From positions 1-64,000 of the forward strand of contig NZ_FQZB01000008.1 in NCBI RefSeq assembly GCF_900141845.1: a stretch of DNA of 64,000 nucleotides, read 5' to 3'. Under the pieces are notes generated by a model. That model was not told where the DNA came from. It searched no databases and saw only the letters and a program-made list of their open reading frames with translations. This document shows positions 54,187-63,235 of the stretch, one piece after another. Position numbers and translations under genes: made by a program. The DNA comes from Clostridium cavendishii DSM 21758 (GTDB lineage: Bacteria; Bacillota; Clostridia; Clostridiales; Clostridiaceae). Every line of letters starts with the position of its first letter. Position 1 is the first letter of the stretch.

Positions 54187-55308
54187 ATGAAGATAAAGAA
54201 TAAAATAGTAATTTATCCTTATGATATACAAAGTACTCCTTTGCTAAGATATAGACACCTTTTAAATGATTATGAAATAATTGGTGTAGTTTCGCCCAAA
54301 GGTTGGGGACTAAATAATAAAGATGCCAGTAGTGCTGATGGTGGTCCTAACATTGGTATAATTGTTAATGACAAATTAGAAAACCTATTTGATAAATGCG
54401 ATACAGTTATATTTATTGAATCTGAAAATAAGTTAGATTTCAATAAAGTTATATATCCTAAGATTTTAAAATCAATTGATGCAGGAAAGAACATTATCTG
54501 TAATCTTGAACTTGAAAATGATATTTTAAGCAAAATAAAACTTAGATGTAGAGAAAATAATGTATCTTTTAAATATAACTTTCCTCATCTTAATTCAAAT
54601 AATAGTAAAATTACAAGCGAAGAAATTTATGAAATCAATGTCCCAGTAATTTTTGTTCTTGGTATTACTGAAAGAACAAATAAATTTAATATACAACTTG
54701 CTTTAAGAGATAAATTTCTAAATGAAGGTTATAAAGTTAGCCAAATCGGAACAAAAAATTACTGCGAAATATTTGGTTTTCACTCTTTCCCAAGATTTAT
54801 GTTTGATCCAAATATTACTGAGAATGAAAAAATTATATCTTTCAACTATCTTATAAAAGATATTGAACAAGCCGAAAAGCCAGATGTAATAATTGTAGGT
54901 ATACCAGGAGGAACTTTCCCAATAAATAAAATGTTCACTCATAAATTTGGAATACTAGCCTTAGAAGTTTCTCTAGGAATTAAGCCAGATGCAGCAGTTT
55001 TTAGTGTATTATATGAAGATTATTATCCTGAATACTTTGAGCAAATTTCAAATTCTATAAGATACAAATTTGGATTTGAAGTTACTTGTTTTAACCAATC
55101 AAATACACAACTTGATTGGCTAACTTCTAAAGATCAAAGAAGATTAGTATATAATATGTTAGATTCATTTTTTATAGATAAAAAAATATCTAATTTTTCA
55201 AATTTAGATAAGAATATATTAAATGTATTAAATCCCAATTCTAGTGAGTTAATAGGAAGTTTAATACTAGATAATCTAGCTGATAACTCATCTATAGAAT
55301 CAATTTAA
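54187..55308 (+). CDS. peptide maturation system protein (TIGR04066-like)
   Basis: A 373-residue cytosolic protein directly after the maturase gene. N-terminal I-V-I-Y-P-Y-D-I-Q-S-T-P-L-L-R-Y-R and G-V-V-S-P-K-G-W-G-L resemble the family TIGR04066 known from clostridial Cys-rich peptide clusters. A Rossmann-like stretch F-V-L-G-I-T-E-R-T and V-I-I-V-G-I-P-G-G-T-F-P follows. Its chemical role is unknown. It starts with ATG one base after the stop of the maturase gene, so it is translationally coupled. Confidence 0.8.
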   Translation: MKIKNKIVIYPYDIQSTPLLRYRHLLNDYEIIGVVSPKGWGLNNKDASSADGGPNIGIIVNDKLENLFDKCDTVIFIESENKLDFNKVIYPKILKSIDAGKNIICNLELENDILSKIKLRCRENNVSFKYNFPHLNSNNSKITSEEIYEINVPVIFVLGITERTNKFNIQLALRDKFLNEGYKVSQIGTKNYCEIFGFHSFPRFMFDPNITENEKIISFNYLIKDIEQAEKPDVIIVGIPGGTFPINKMFTHKFGILALEVSLGIKPDAAVFSVLYEDYYPEYFEQISNSIRYKFGFEVTCFNQSNTQLDWLTSKDQRRLVYNMLDSFFIDKKISNFSNLDKNILNVLNPNSSELIGSLILDNLADNSSIESI

Positions 55309-55319
55309 TGGAGGTATAT

Positions 55320-55613
55320 ATGAATAAAATATTTAAAGAGGAAGATATTAAAATAAAGTTAAAAGATATTTTTATAAATTCATTAAACATTGATCCTAAT
55401 TATATGACGGAAAAAAATTATGATAGTAACCTTTTGGGCAATATTTGGCGCTTTACGCCTAGAGATTTAGTATATTTATTTTTCGAAGTTGAAGAAAAAT
55501 TTTTTATTAAAATACCTGAAGAAAATATTATAAATGGGGATTTTAAAACTTTTAATAATATTGTTAAAATCATAAATAAGCAGTTAAACAATATATCTTC
55601 AGAACCAGCATGA
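55320..55613 (+). CDS. acyl-carrier-related peptide maturation protein
   Basis: A 97-residue protein of acyl-carrier size and shape: an amphipathic helix, a loop, and helices two and three with D-L-V-Y-L-F-F-E-V-E-E-K-F and I-P-E-E-N-I-I-N-G-D-F-K-T-F, as in carrier proteins. The usual Asp-Ser for phosphopantetheine is not visible at the expected place; N-L-L-G-N-I-W stands there instead. It matches the ACP-related member of CcpM clusters. The ATG at 55320 follows TGGAGG; a nearer upstream ATG overlaps that site. Confidence 0.8.
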   Translation: MNKIFKEEDIKIKLKDIFINSLNIDPNYMTEKNYDSNLLGNIWRFTPRDLVYLFFEVEEKFFIKIPEENIINGDFKTFNNIVKIINKQLNNISSEPA

Positions 55614-55772
55614 AAAAAACATCCATATAGCTATCATTGACGATGGAATAAATGAAAAACTATATAGTAAATATACTAAATTTGGTATAGGATTTTTTTT
55701 AGTTTTAATGAAAAAATAAACATTGATGAAATATATGAATATGTAATAGAAAAGTTTAATGTTGATACCTAA
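55610..55772 (+). pseudogene. broken subtilase (S8 peptidase) start of the RiPP cluster
   Basis: ATG overlaps the stop of the carrier gene, but after five codons a frameshift is needed to read H-I-A-I-I-D-D-G-I-N-E-K-L-Y, which is the N-terminal catalytic-Asp motif of S8 peptidases. A second shift gives S-F-N-E-K-I-N-I-D-E-I-Y-E-Y-V-I-E-K-F-N and a stop. The His and Ser parts are gone. Intact CcpM clusters can hold a subtilase at this position, so a protease gene has probably decayed by deletion. Confidence 0.7.
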
Positions 55773-55997
55773 TAATACTATAATTTAAAGAATGGTCTTA
55801 TATGATTTTCTTGCTTTAGAGAATAATTTAAGCTGACGAAAATTATGTAAGGTCATTTATAATTTTAAATAAAACTACAAAACTTAATTTTATAGCTTGA
55901 ATTCATCTATTTGATAAATTAACTAATAAAAATTACTCTTTAATAATTATATTATATAATTTATATGAATAATTTAAGTCATGATATAAGAACATAT

Positions 55998-56072
55998 AAG
56001 TAAGAATCCAAATCTTAGATTTGGTAATTCGAACTTACTCATTCGAATGAAATGAGAAGGAGTTTCCTTTAA
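55998..56072 (+). repeat. 75-base dispersed palindromic repeat, copy 5
   Basis: AAGTAAGAATCCAAATC with the core CCAAATCTTAGATTTGG, then ATTCGAACTTACTCATTCGAAT and the end AAGGAGTTTCCTTTAA. It lies 77 bases before the first BMP-family start and is shared with copy 6 as part of a longer duplicated leader. Confidence 0.88.
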
Positions 56073-56148
56073 GTATACCTTAAATATTAATTATATAATT
56101 TTATAAATTATATATGTGATTAGAGTCAATTTTTTAGGAGGATTTTAT

Positions 56149-57240
56149 ATGGATAGAAGAAGGGTTATAGCTAAAATAGCTTCTATGTTGGTAGTTACCA
56201 GTATATTAATTAACCATTATAAGAATACAAAAGCTCACACTTTAGAATTAGAAGGAATTAGGGTAGGAATGGTTACAGATGCAGGTACTATTTATGATAA
56301 ATCATTCAACCAAGCTACTTGGGAAGGTGTAGAAAGAGCAGCTAAAGAATTTAACTTAGTTAGCACATATTTAAAACCAATTGAAGCAACAGAAACACAA
56401 TATATTAAAGCAATTGATAATTTAGTTGACTCTAGGTACAACCTTATAGTGACACCAGGAGTTAGATTTGAAACAGCTATAGCAAAAGCTCAAGAAAAGT
56501 ATAAAGATGTAAAATTTGTACTAGTAGATGCTACTCCTAAATCACTATATGGGAAAATACAGGTTGCAGATAATACAGTTGCAATTTTATTTGCAGAAGA
56601 TGAAGCTGGATTTTTAGCAGGTGTAGCAACAGCTCTTCAAATAAAAGAGGGCAATGTAGGTTTTATAGGAGGATTAAGAATACCAGCAATACAAAGATTT
56701 AACTTTGGATTCCAACAAGGTATAAACTATGCAAATGAAAATTTAGGTACTAAGATAGAATTAAAACCAGAGAATGTTAGATATGTAGGATCTTTCAACA
56801 ACATCGAACAAGGTGCAAAGTTAGCTGACGAAATGTATGATAAAGGTGTTAAAGCTATATTTACTGCTGCTGGTGAATCAGGCATTGGAGTTATGAATGA
56901 AGCTAAGAAAAGAGCTTTTTCCGGTAAAGAAGTTTGGATAGTTGGTTATGATAAAGATCAATATGAAAGTGGACTATATGCAGGAAAGAAGTCAATCGTA
57001 TTAACTTCAGCTGTTATAAATTTAGATAATGCAACATATGATGTTATTAAATCAGCTACTCAAGGTAATTTTCAAGGTGGAAAAACTTTAATTTATGGTA
57101 TTAAAAATGATGGGGTAGGTATACCAAAAGAAAATCCAAATTTAAGTGAAGACACAATAAAAAAAGTTAATCAAATATATGAAAAAATAAAAGTAGGAGA
57201 GATAAAAGTATCTTCTGAAAAAGGAAATTTATTAGACTAA
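56149..57240 (+). CDS. BMP/Med family substrate-binding-like protein 1
   Basis: A 363-residue exported protein of the basic membrane protein family (nucleoside-type binding proteins). After a positively charged start and one hydrophobic segment (about 6-22) comes I-R-V-G-M-V-T-D, then Y-D-K-S-F-N-Q-A-T-W-E-G, I-V-T-P-G-V-R-F, F-L-A-G-V-A-T-A and V-G-F-I-G-G. No lipobox Cys is present, unlike true lipoproteins. The ATG at 56149 has AGGAGG; a GTG 11 codons up is ignored. No ATPase or permease is adjacent. The second copy follows 519 bases later. Confidence 0.88.
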   Translation: MDRRRVIAKIASMLVVTSILINHYKNTKAHTLELEGIRVGMVTDAGTIYDKSFNQATWEGVERAAKEFNLVSTYLKPIEATETQYIKAIDNLVDSRYNLIVTPGVRFETAIAKAQEKYKDVKFVLVDATPKSLYGKIQVADNTVAILFAEDEAGFLAGVATALQIKEGNVGFIGGLRIPAIQRFNFGFQQGINYANENLGTKIELKPENVRYVGSFNNIEQGAKLADEMYDKGVKAIFTAAGESGIGVMNEAKKRAFSGKEVWIVGYDKDQYESGLYAGKKSIVLTSAVINLDNATYDVIKSATQGNFQGGKTLIYGIKNDGVGIPKENPNLSEDTIKKVNQIYEKIKVGEIKVSSEKGNLLD

Positions 57241-57609
57241 AATACATAAAAATTATATATAAATCTTAATTAATGATAAATCTTATTAAAATAACCATGA
57301 GTATATTTAGTCATTTTTATAACAATAAAATCTATGATAAGTTACTTAATATTAAGAATCTGAATATAATAAAGATATCATTAAATATATATTACAGAGA
57401 GGTGTTATGTAATAAAGGTATTTTTTTGATAAAATAAATAAAATATTAAAAATTAATGTTTATTTTATAAGAAAAATAGTAGCTTTCAATTGCGGTAGGG
57501 GCTACTATTTTTTTGAGATTTTTTCTACAATAAGCACTATTAAAGTTAATAATGTTATTAAAAATAAACAAATTATATGAATAATTTAAGCCATGATATA
57601 AGAACATAT

Positions 57610-57684
57610 AAGTAAGAATCCAAATCTTAGATTTGGTAATTCGAACTTACTCATTCGAATGGAATGAGAAGGAGTTTCCTTTAA
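57610..57684 (+). repeat. 75-base dispersed palindromic repeat, copy 6
   Basis: Nearly identical to copy 5 (one or two changes), again just upstream of a BMP-family gene. The similarity extends about 30 bases further upstream and down to the start codon, so leader and gene were duplicated together. Confidence 0.9.
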
Positions 57685-57759
57685 ATATATCTTAAAAATT
57701 AGTTATATAAGATTATAAATTATATATAATTAGAATTAATTTTTTGGGGAGGATTTTAT

Positions 57760-58851
57760 ATGGATAAAAGAAGGGCTATAACTAAAATAGCTTCTATGTT
57801 GGTAGTTACCAGTATATTAGTTAACCATTATAAGAATACAAAAGCTCACACTTTAGAATTAGAAGGGATTAGGGTAGGAATGGTTACAGATACAGGTACT
57901 ATTTATGATAAATCATTCAACCAAGCTACTTGGGAAGGTGTAGAAAGAGCAGCTAAAGAGTTTAACTTAGTTAGTACATATTTAAAACCAACTCAAACAA
58001 CAGAAACCCAATATCTTCAGGCAATTGATAATTTAGTTAATTCTAGGTACAACCTTATAGTAACACCAGGAGTTAGATTTGAGACAACTATAGCAAAAGC
58101 TCAAGAAAAGTATAAAGATATAAAATTTATAATAGTAAATACAACTCCTAAGTCAGCAGATGGTAAAGTAAAGATTGCAAATAATACAGTTGCAATTCTA
58201 TTTGCAGAACATGAAGCAGGCTTTTTAGCAGGTGTAGCAACAGCTCTTCAAATAAAAGAAGGTGCTGTAGGCTTTATGGGAGGAATGCGAATGCCTCCAG
58301 TACAAAGATTTAACTTTGGCTTCCAACAAGGTATAAAATATGCAAATGATAACTTAGGCACTAATATAGAGTTAAAACCAGAAAATGTTAGATATGTAGG
58401 TGCTTTTAACAACATTGAATTATCTGAAAAATTAGCTAGTGAAATGTATGATAGAGGTGTAAAAGCTATATTTGTTGCTGCTGGTCAATCAGGTATCGGA
58501 GCTATAAATGAAGCTAAAAAGATGGCTTTTGCTGGTAAAGAAGCTTGGATAATTGGTGTTGATAGAGATCAGTATGAAAGTGGAACATATTTAGGAAAAA
58601 AGTCAATTGTATTAACCTCAGCTGTTATAAATCTAGATGATGCAACATACGATGTTATTAAAGCTGCCACCCAAGGAAATTTTGAAGGTGGAAAAACTTT
58701 AATATATAGTGTTAAAAATGATGGAGTAGGTCTTCCAAAAAAAAATCCAAATCTAAGTGAAGATACAATAAAAAAAGTTAATGAAATATATGAAAAAATT
58801 AAAACAGGAGATATAAAGGTATCTTCTGAAAAAGGAAATTTATTAGACTAA
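57760..58851 (+). CDS. BMP/Med family substrate-binding-like protein 2
   Basis: A 363-residue paralogue of the preceding gene, alike over its whole length. Differences cluster in ligand-pocket neighbourhoods: V-D-A-T-P-K-S-L-Y in copy 1 is V-N-T-T-P-K-S-A-D here, E-D-E-A-G is E-H-E-A-G, and G-L-R-I-P-A-I is G-M-R-M-P-P-V. This suggests different ligand preference. GGGAGG precedes the ATG. It also lacks a lipobox Cys. Confidence 0.88.
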   Translation: MDKRRAITKIASMLVVTSILVNHYKNTKAHTLELEGIRVGMVTDTGTIYDKSFNQATWEGVERAAKEFNLVSTYLKPTQTTETQYLQAIDNLVNSRYNLIVTPGVRFETTIAKAQEKYKDIKFIIVNTTPKSADGKVKIANNTVAILFAEHEAGFLAGVATALQIKEGAVGFMGGMRMPPVQRFNFGFQQGIKYANDNLGTNIELKPENVRYVGAFNNIELSEKLASEMYDRGVKAIFVAAGQSGIGAINEAKKMAFAGKEAWIIGVDRDQYESGTYLGKKSIVLTSAVINLDDATYDVIKAATQGNFEGGKTLIYSVKNDGVGLPKKNPNLSEDTIKKVNEIYEKIKTGDIKVSSEKGNLLD

Positions 58852-58903
58852 AACATATAAATTATGTATGATTAATCAATATAAAAAAGAGAATTATTAA
58901 ATA

Positions 58904-58945
58904 GCTGTATCAGATTGAATAAAAATGTTCAATCTGATATAGCCT
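58904..58945. terminator. bidirectional terminator
   Basis: GCTGTATCAGATTGAA pairs with TTCAATCTGATATAGC (one G-T pair) between the BMP gene and the convergent lipoprotein gene. Confidence 0.8.
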
Positions 58946-58953
58946 CTTTAAAC

Positions 58954-59544
58954 TTAATTTTTAATTTTTATAGATTTAATTACATTCTCAATTACTGGTT
59001 TATAATTATCTTTTTCCCCAGGTTCACAAAAGAATATCCCACCACAAAACTTTTTATCTAATTCGAAACCGAATGCATAAAAATATAAGGTTTGATTTCC
59101 TTCTGAAAACTCATATTCGCACTTTAAAATATTTTTCCCATTAACTTTTTCAACATCACAATTAGTAATTTTCATTGATGGATAAATACTACTCATCATT
59201 AATTTAGCAAATTCTTTATCTCCATTACCAACTTTACTATCAGTAGTCTTAGTACCAGTGTCAATAAAGCCAAGAATTATAGATTGTGTTGAATCTGTAT
59301 ACATGCTATCAGGCTTTTTATCTTTACTTGATATTTTACTCATAACTTCTTCTGGCATTTTTTCAAAATCATTAGGTATATAGATATTAACTTTACCATT
59401 AAATGCTGTTTTAGATTCTAATAACACTTCATTATTCCCAACCTTAACATTTCTTTCAAACTTAGTTGGTGGATCTTCAGCACATCCAAGAAAAGCTATA
59501 CTCATAAAAAGCAAGCATATTAATAATGATAATTTTTTTTTCAT
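58954..59544 (-). CDS. putative lipoprotein
   Basis: A 196-residue lipoprotein with the lipobox F-L-G-C at residue 21. The mature part is beta-rich with V-N-I-Y-I-P-N-D-F and L-Y-F-Y-A-F-G-F, and ends N-V-I-K-S-I-K-I. Such single-domain lipoproteins resemble PsbP/MOG1-like folds, but I cannot name a family. GGGGGAA precedes the ATG. No operon partner. Confidence 0.75.
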   Translation of the reverse strand: MKKKLSLLICLLFMSIAFLGCAEDPPTKFERNVKVGNNEVLLESKTAFNGKVNIYIPNDFEKMPEEVMSKISSKDKKPDSMYTDSTQSIILGFIDTGTKTTDSKVGNGDKEFAKLMMSSIYPSMKITNCDVEKVNGKNILKCEYEFSEGNQTLYFYAFGFELDKKFCGGIFFCEPGEKDNYKPVIENVIKSIKIKN

Positions 59545-59737
59545 AACTTCCCCCTTAAAACTTTAAAAATTTTCCCCCTTTTATTATCATAAATCATAAT
59601 ATAGTAAAAAACTACTATATTTTATAAATATTTCATGGTATTCTTTAAGGTTTCTTTAAGGTTTTTATTTAATAATATACCTATAAGTTAATTTGTAATT
59701 AAACTAAATTACAAAGAAATAATGGAGGTATTATTAT

Positions 59738-60676
59738 ATGAAAAAATTAAATATTCTAAAAATAAGTGTAGATATTTTAATGATAATTGTTTTTTGCCTA
59801 CTATTTAAAAACATAGGAGCTGGTGAAAGATTTCATGAAATTTTAGGTATTATAGTAGCTATACTTTTAGGAACTCATATAGCTTTAAATTGGAACTTAA
59901 TTAAAGAAGTAGGTAAAAAACTATTTGTTAAAAATTTTTCTTCTAAAAGTAAATTTGAATTCATAATAAACATACTTATGACTATTTCAATAATAGTTGC
60001 ATTAATAACAGGTATCTTTATTTCAAAAAGTTTATTCTCATTTTTAAGATTAGGAAATACAACTTTTTTAACTAAAATTCATATTTCTTCCTCATTTATA
60101 GCACTTGCATTTATAGGTATTCACTTAGGTTTAAGATGGAGGGTAATAAGCACAAAAACCAAAAATGCTCTAAAAATAACAGAAATAAAAAGAGAGTATA
60201 TTTATGTATCTAGAGTCTTAATAGGTTTTATTTTAGTGTTTGGTATCTATAGCTTCTATGCTCAAAACTATTTTCCTAAAGTTCTAATGCTTGAAACACC
60301 TAAAAATGAAGTAAAATTTGATGGTAATAATAAAAACTTTAAGAATTTTAAAACTCCTAATAATGATGATTCTAAAGAATTTAGGAATAAGGATTTTAAA
60401 AATAATCAAAATAAAAATAATTCTCCTAGTTTCAAAAATGGTGAAGAAAAAAACTTTAAAAATAAGCAAAATGGACATAGTGAAAAAGGTAATTCTAAAA
60501 TTTCAAGAGATAGACAAAACGCCGAAGGTAAATACATGGGTATGAAAAATGGTAGAGGTCATACCGGAAGATCAAATAGCATTTTAAATATTCTTGGAAT
60601 AACTTCTGCTTTTGCTATAGTAACAGTTTTTATAGAAAACTTAATAAGAAAAAGAAAAGCTAAAAAACAAATTTAA
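59738..60676 (+). CDS. DUF4405 cytochrome-b-like membrane protein
   Basis: A 312-residue protein with four N-terminal membrane helices (about 10-150), a fifth near 160-178, a long loop, and a last helix near 283-303. Four His sit in helices as in di-heme cytochrome b: E-R-F-H-E-I-L, G-T-H-I-A-L-N-W, K-I-H-I-S-S and G-I-H-L-G-L-R-W, the DUF4405 pattern. The loop (190-280) is a low-complexity Asn/Lys/Phe-rich stretch with repeated N-F-K-N units. A ferric or quinone electron-transfer role is likely but unproven. GGAGG precedes the ATG. Confidence 0.82.
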   Translation: MKKLNILKISVDILMIIVFCLLFKNIGAGERFHEILGIIVAILLGTHIALNWNLIKEVGKKLFVKNFSSKSKFEFIINILMTISIIVALITGIFISKSLFSFLRLGNTTFLTKIHISSSFIALAFIGIHLGLRWRVISTKTKNALKITEIKREYIYVSRVLIGFILVFGIYSFYAQNYFPKVLMLETPKNEVKFDGNNKNFKNFKTPNNDDSKEFRNKDFKNNQNKNNSPSFKNGEEKNFKNKQNGHSEKGNSKISRDRQNAEGKYMGMKNGRGHTGRSNSILNILGITSAFAIVTVFIENLIRKRKAKKQI

Positions 60677-60739
60677 TTAAAAATTGGTTCTTAAATCTTG
60701 ACAATATAATTTTTTTGGAATAGAATCAGTATAAAGCTA

Positions 60740-61003
60740 AAAGCTATGATGAGGAAGAGTAAATAAATTACTATTCTAAGAGAGAGAAACCCATTGGCTG
60801 AAAGGTTTCTTGAATAAGTTTTATTGAAAACCACCTCGAAGTTGATTATTGAAATTTAGGTATTCTAAAATATCTTTAGTAGATAATTCCGTAAACCTGC
60901 GTTAAAGGTATTTAAGTGACAGAGGTTAATTAAACTTTATTCTTCTGTAATTTGGGTGGAATCGCGATATAACTCGTCCCTTAGTTTGGGATGAGTTTTT
61001 TTA
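60740..61003 (+). promoter_or_regulatory. T-box riboswitch 1 before thrS
   Basis: Complete T-box leader: stem I with GATGAGG/CCTC base, AGTA loop-E sequence and the distal GAGAGAAACCCATTGG loop, an ACC triplet (Thr codon) at 60830-60835, the T-box GGGTGGAATCGCG at 60954-60966 and a terminator AACTCGTCCC/GGGATGAGTT followed by a run of T. TGGA would pair with a tRNA acceptor end having a U discriminator. Confidence 0.95.
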
Positions 61004-61049
61004 TTATAAAAATGTACGTACTAAGTTAATAAGCAAGATTATATATTTT

Positions 61050-61312
61050 AAAGATTATGATGAGGAAGAGTAAATAAATTACTATTTTAAGAGAGAGAAA
61101 TCCAACGGCTGAAAGGTTTCTTAAATAAGTTCTATTGAAAACCACCTCGAAGTTGATTATTGAAGTCTGGATATTATAAAATATCTTAGTAGATAATTCC
61201 GTTTGCCAGCGTTAATGGTATTTGAGTGGCAGAAGTTAATTAAAAATCATTCTTCTGTAATTTGGGTGGAATCACGAGTTTAATCGTCCCTTAGCTTAGG
61301 GACGATTTTTTT
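61050..61312 (+). promoter_or_regulatory. T-box riboswitch 2 before thrS
   Basis: Second T-box, close copy of the first. ACC triplet at 61141-61143, T-box GGGTGGAATCACG at 61264-61276 and terminator AATCGTCCC/GGGACGATT with seven T. Uncharged tRNA-Thr must antiterminate both in series, which gives tighter control. Confidence 0.95.
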
Positions 61313-61342
61313 GTTAAAAATTAATGAATGGAGTGTGTTATT

Positions 61343-63106
61343 ATGTTAAAAATTCAATCAAAAGATGGAAGTATTATTAATTCTAATGAAGAAGAAGGAA
61401 GAAGTGCTTTAAGACATACAGCTTCTCATATACTTGCTCAGGCTGTAAAAAGATTATATCCAAATGCAAAACTAGCTATTGGCCCTTCAACAGATAATGG
61501 TTTTTATTATGATTTTGATGTAGAAGAAACTTTTACTATGGATAGCCTTGAAAAAATTGAAGAAGAAATGAGTAAAATAGTTAAAGAGGATTTAAAACTT
61601 GAAAGATCAATAGTTTCTAGAGAAAAAGCTTTAAATCTTATGGAAAATAATAAAGAAATTTATAAAGTAGAACTTATAAACGATCTTCCAAAAGACGCTG
61701 AAATAACTTTATTTACACAAGGAGATTTTGTAGACCTTTGCGCTGGTCCACACGTTTTATCCACTTCAAAAGTAAAAGCTTTTAAACTTTTATCAGTTGC
61801 AGGCGCTTATTGGCGAGGTAGTGAAAAAAATAAAATGCTTCAAAGAATATATGGAACAGCCTTTTCCAAGAAAAGCGAATTAGATTCATATTTAAATATG
61901 CTTGAAGAAGCAAAAAAGAGAGACCATAGAAAACTAGGTAAAGAATTAAAACTATTTTCTTTAATGGAGGAAGGTCCTGGATTCCCATTTTTCTTACCTA
62001 ATGGGGTAGTTCTAAAAAATAAATTAATAGAATATTGGAGAGAACTTCATAAAAAATATGGTTATGTTGAAATAGAAACTCCTATGATATTAAACAGACA
62101 GCTTTGGGAAACTTCCGGTCACTGGTATCACTATAAAGAAAATATGTATACTACTAATATTGATAATGAAGAATTTGCAATAAAGCCAATGAATTGTCCT
62201 GGTGGAATGCTTGTATTTAAATCTGAAGTTCACTCTTATAGAGATTTACCAATAAGAGCAGGAGAACTAGGTAGGGTTCATAGACATGAATTATCAGGAG
62301 CTTTACATGGACTTATGAGAGTTAGAGCCTTTACTCAAGATGATGCTCACATATTTATGTTGCCAGAACAAATTAAAGATGAAATAAAAGGTGTAACTAA
62401 GCTTATTAATGAAGTATACGAAAAGTTTGGTTTTAAATATAAAGTTGAACTTTCTACAAGACCAGAAAATTCTCTAGGTTCTGATGAAGACTGGAACCTT
62501 GCTGAAGCTTCACTTAAGGCTGCTTTAGAAGAAATGAATATGGATTTTAAAGTAAATGAAGGCGATGGTGCTTTCTATGGTCCTAAGATAGACTTCCACT
62601 TAGAAGATAGCCTAGGTAGAACTTGGCAGTGTGGAACTATACAACTAGATTTTCAGCTTCCACAAAGATTTGATTTAAATTATATAGGTAGTGATGGTGA
62701 AAAGCACAAACCAATAGTTATTCATAGAGTAATCTTTGGAAGTATTGAAAGATTTATAGGAATTTTAATAGAACACTTTGCTGGTAAATTCCCAACATGG
62801 TTATCACCAGTTCAAGTTAAGGTATTACCTATATCTGATAAACATAACGCTTATGCAAATAATATAGTAAAAAAATTAGAAGAGAATAATATACGTGTTA
62901 GTTTAGATGATAGAACAGAAAAAATAGGTTTTAAAATTAGAGAAGCTAGAAATGAAAGAGTACCTTATATAATAATTGTAGGCGAAAAAGAAGAAACTGC
63001 AGGAACTATATCCCTTAAAAGCAGACAAAATGGTGATGAATCTGGTTCTCTATTAAAAGACTTTATAGCTAAAATTCTAGATGAAATAAATAATAAAACT
63101 TTATAG
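61343..63106 (+). CDS. thrS: threonyl-tRNA synthetase lacking the TGS domain
   Basis: A 587-residue class II synthetase. After only about 15 residues it enters the editing domain: R-H-T-A-S-H-I-L-A-Q-A and C-A-G-P-H-V. The catalytic core follows with M-N-C-P-G-G-M (zinc Cys), R-V-H-R-H-E-L-S-G, D-D-A-H-I-F and H-R-V-I-F-G-S-I-E-R; the anticodon domain lies at the end. Bacterial ThrS normally has about 640 residues with an N-terminal TGS domain, absent here. The ATG at 61343 follows GGAGTG. Two T-boxes regulate it. It may be a second, stress-induced isozyme. Confidence 0.96.
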   Translation: MLKIQSKDGSIINSNEEEGRSALRHTASHILAQAVKRLYPNAKLAIGPSTDNGFYYDFDVEETFTMDSLEKIEEEMSKIVKEDLKLERSIVSREKALNLMENNKEIYKVELINDLPKDAEITLFTQGDFVDLCAGPHVLSTSKVKAFKLLSVAGAYWRGSEKNKMLQRIYGTAFSKKSELDSYLNMLEEAKKRDHRKLGKELKLFSLMEEGPGFPFFLPNGVVLKNKLIEYWRELHKKYGYVEIETPMILNRQLWETSGHWYHYKENMYTTNIDNEEFAIKPMNCPGGMLVFKSEVHSYRDLPIRAGELGRVHRHELSGALHGLMRVRAFTQDDAHIFMLPEQIKDEIKGVTKLINEVYEKFGFKYKVELSTRPENSLGSDEDWNLAEASLKAALEEMNMDFKVNEGDGAFYGPKIDFHLEDSLGRTWQCGTIQLDFQLPQRFDLNYIGSDGEKHKPIVIHRVIFGSIERFIGILIEHFAGKFPTWLSPVQVKVLPISDKHNAYANNIVKKLEENNIRVSLDDRTEKIGFKIREARNERVPYIIIVGEKEETAGTISLKSRQNGDESGSLLKDFIAKILDEINNKTL

Positions 63107-63235
63107 AATATTATTACAAAAAACATGTGCTATATAGAAACCTTTTCTAGTAAAATCTTAATTTAAACCACAAGTTAAAATAGGCTATTGGTATCTTTTA
63201 ACTTTACTAATAGCCTTAAAAATTAAAATTTATTA

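Noticed and set aside
60318..60545. Overlapping frame of 75 codons in the DUF4405 gene
   Set aside because: Alternate frame of the low-complexity loop, rich in Ile, Met and Lys; no start signal.
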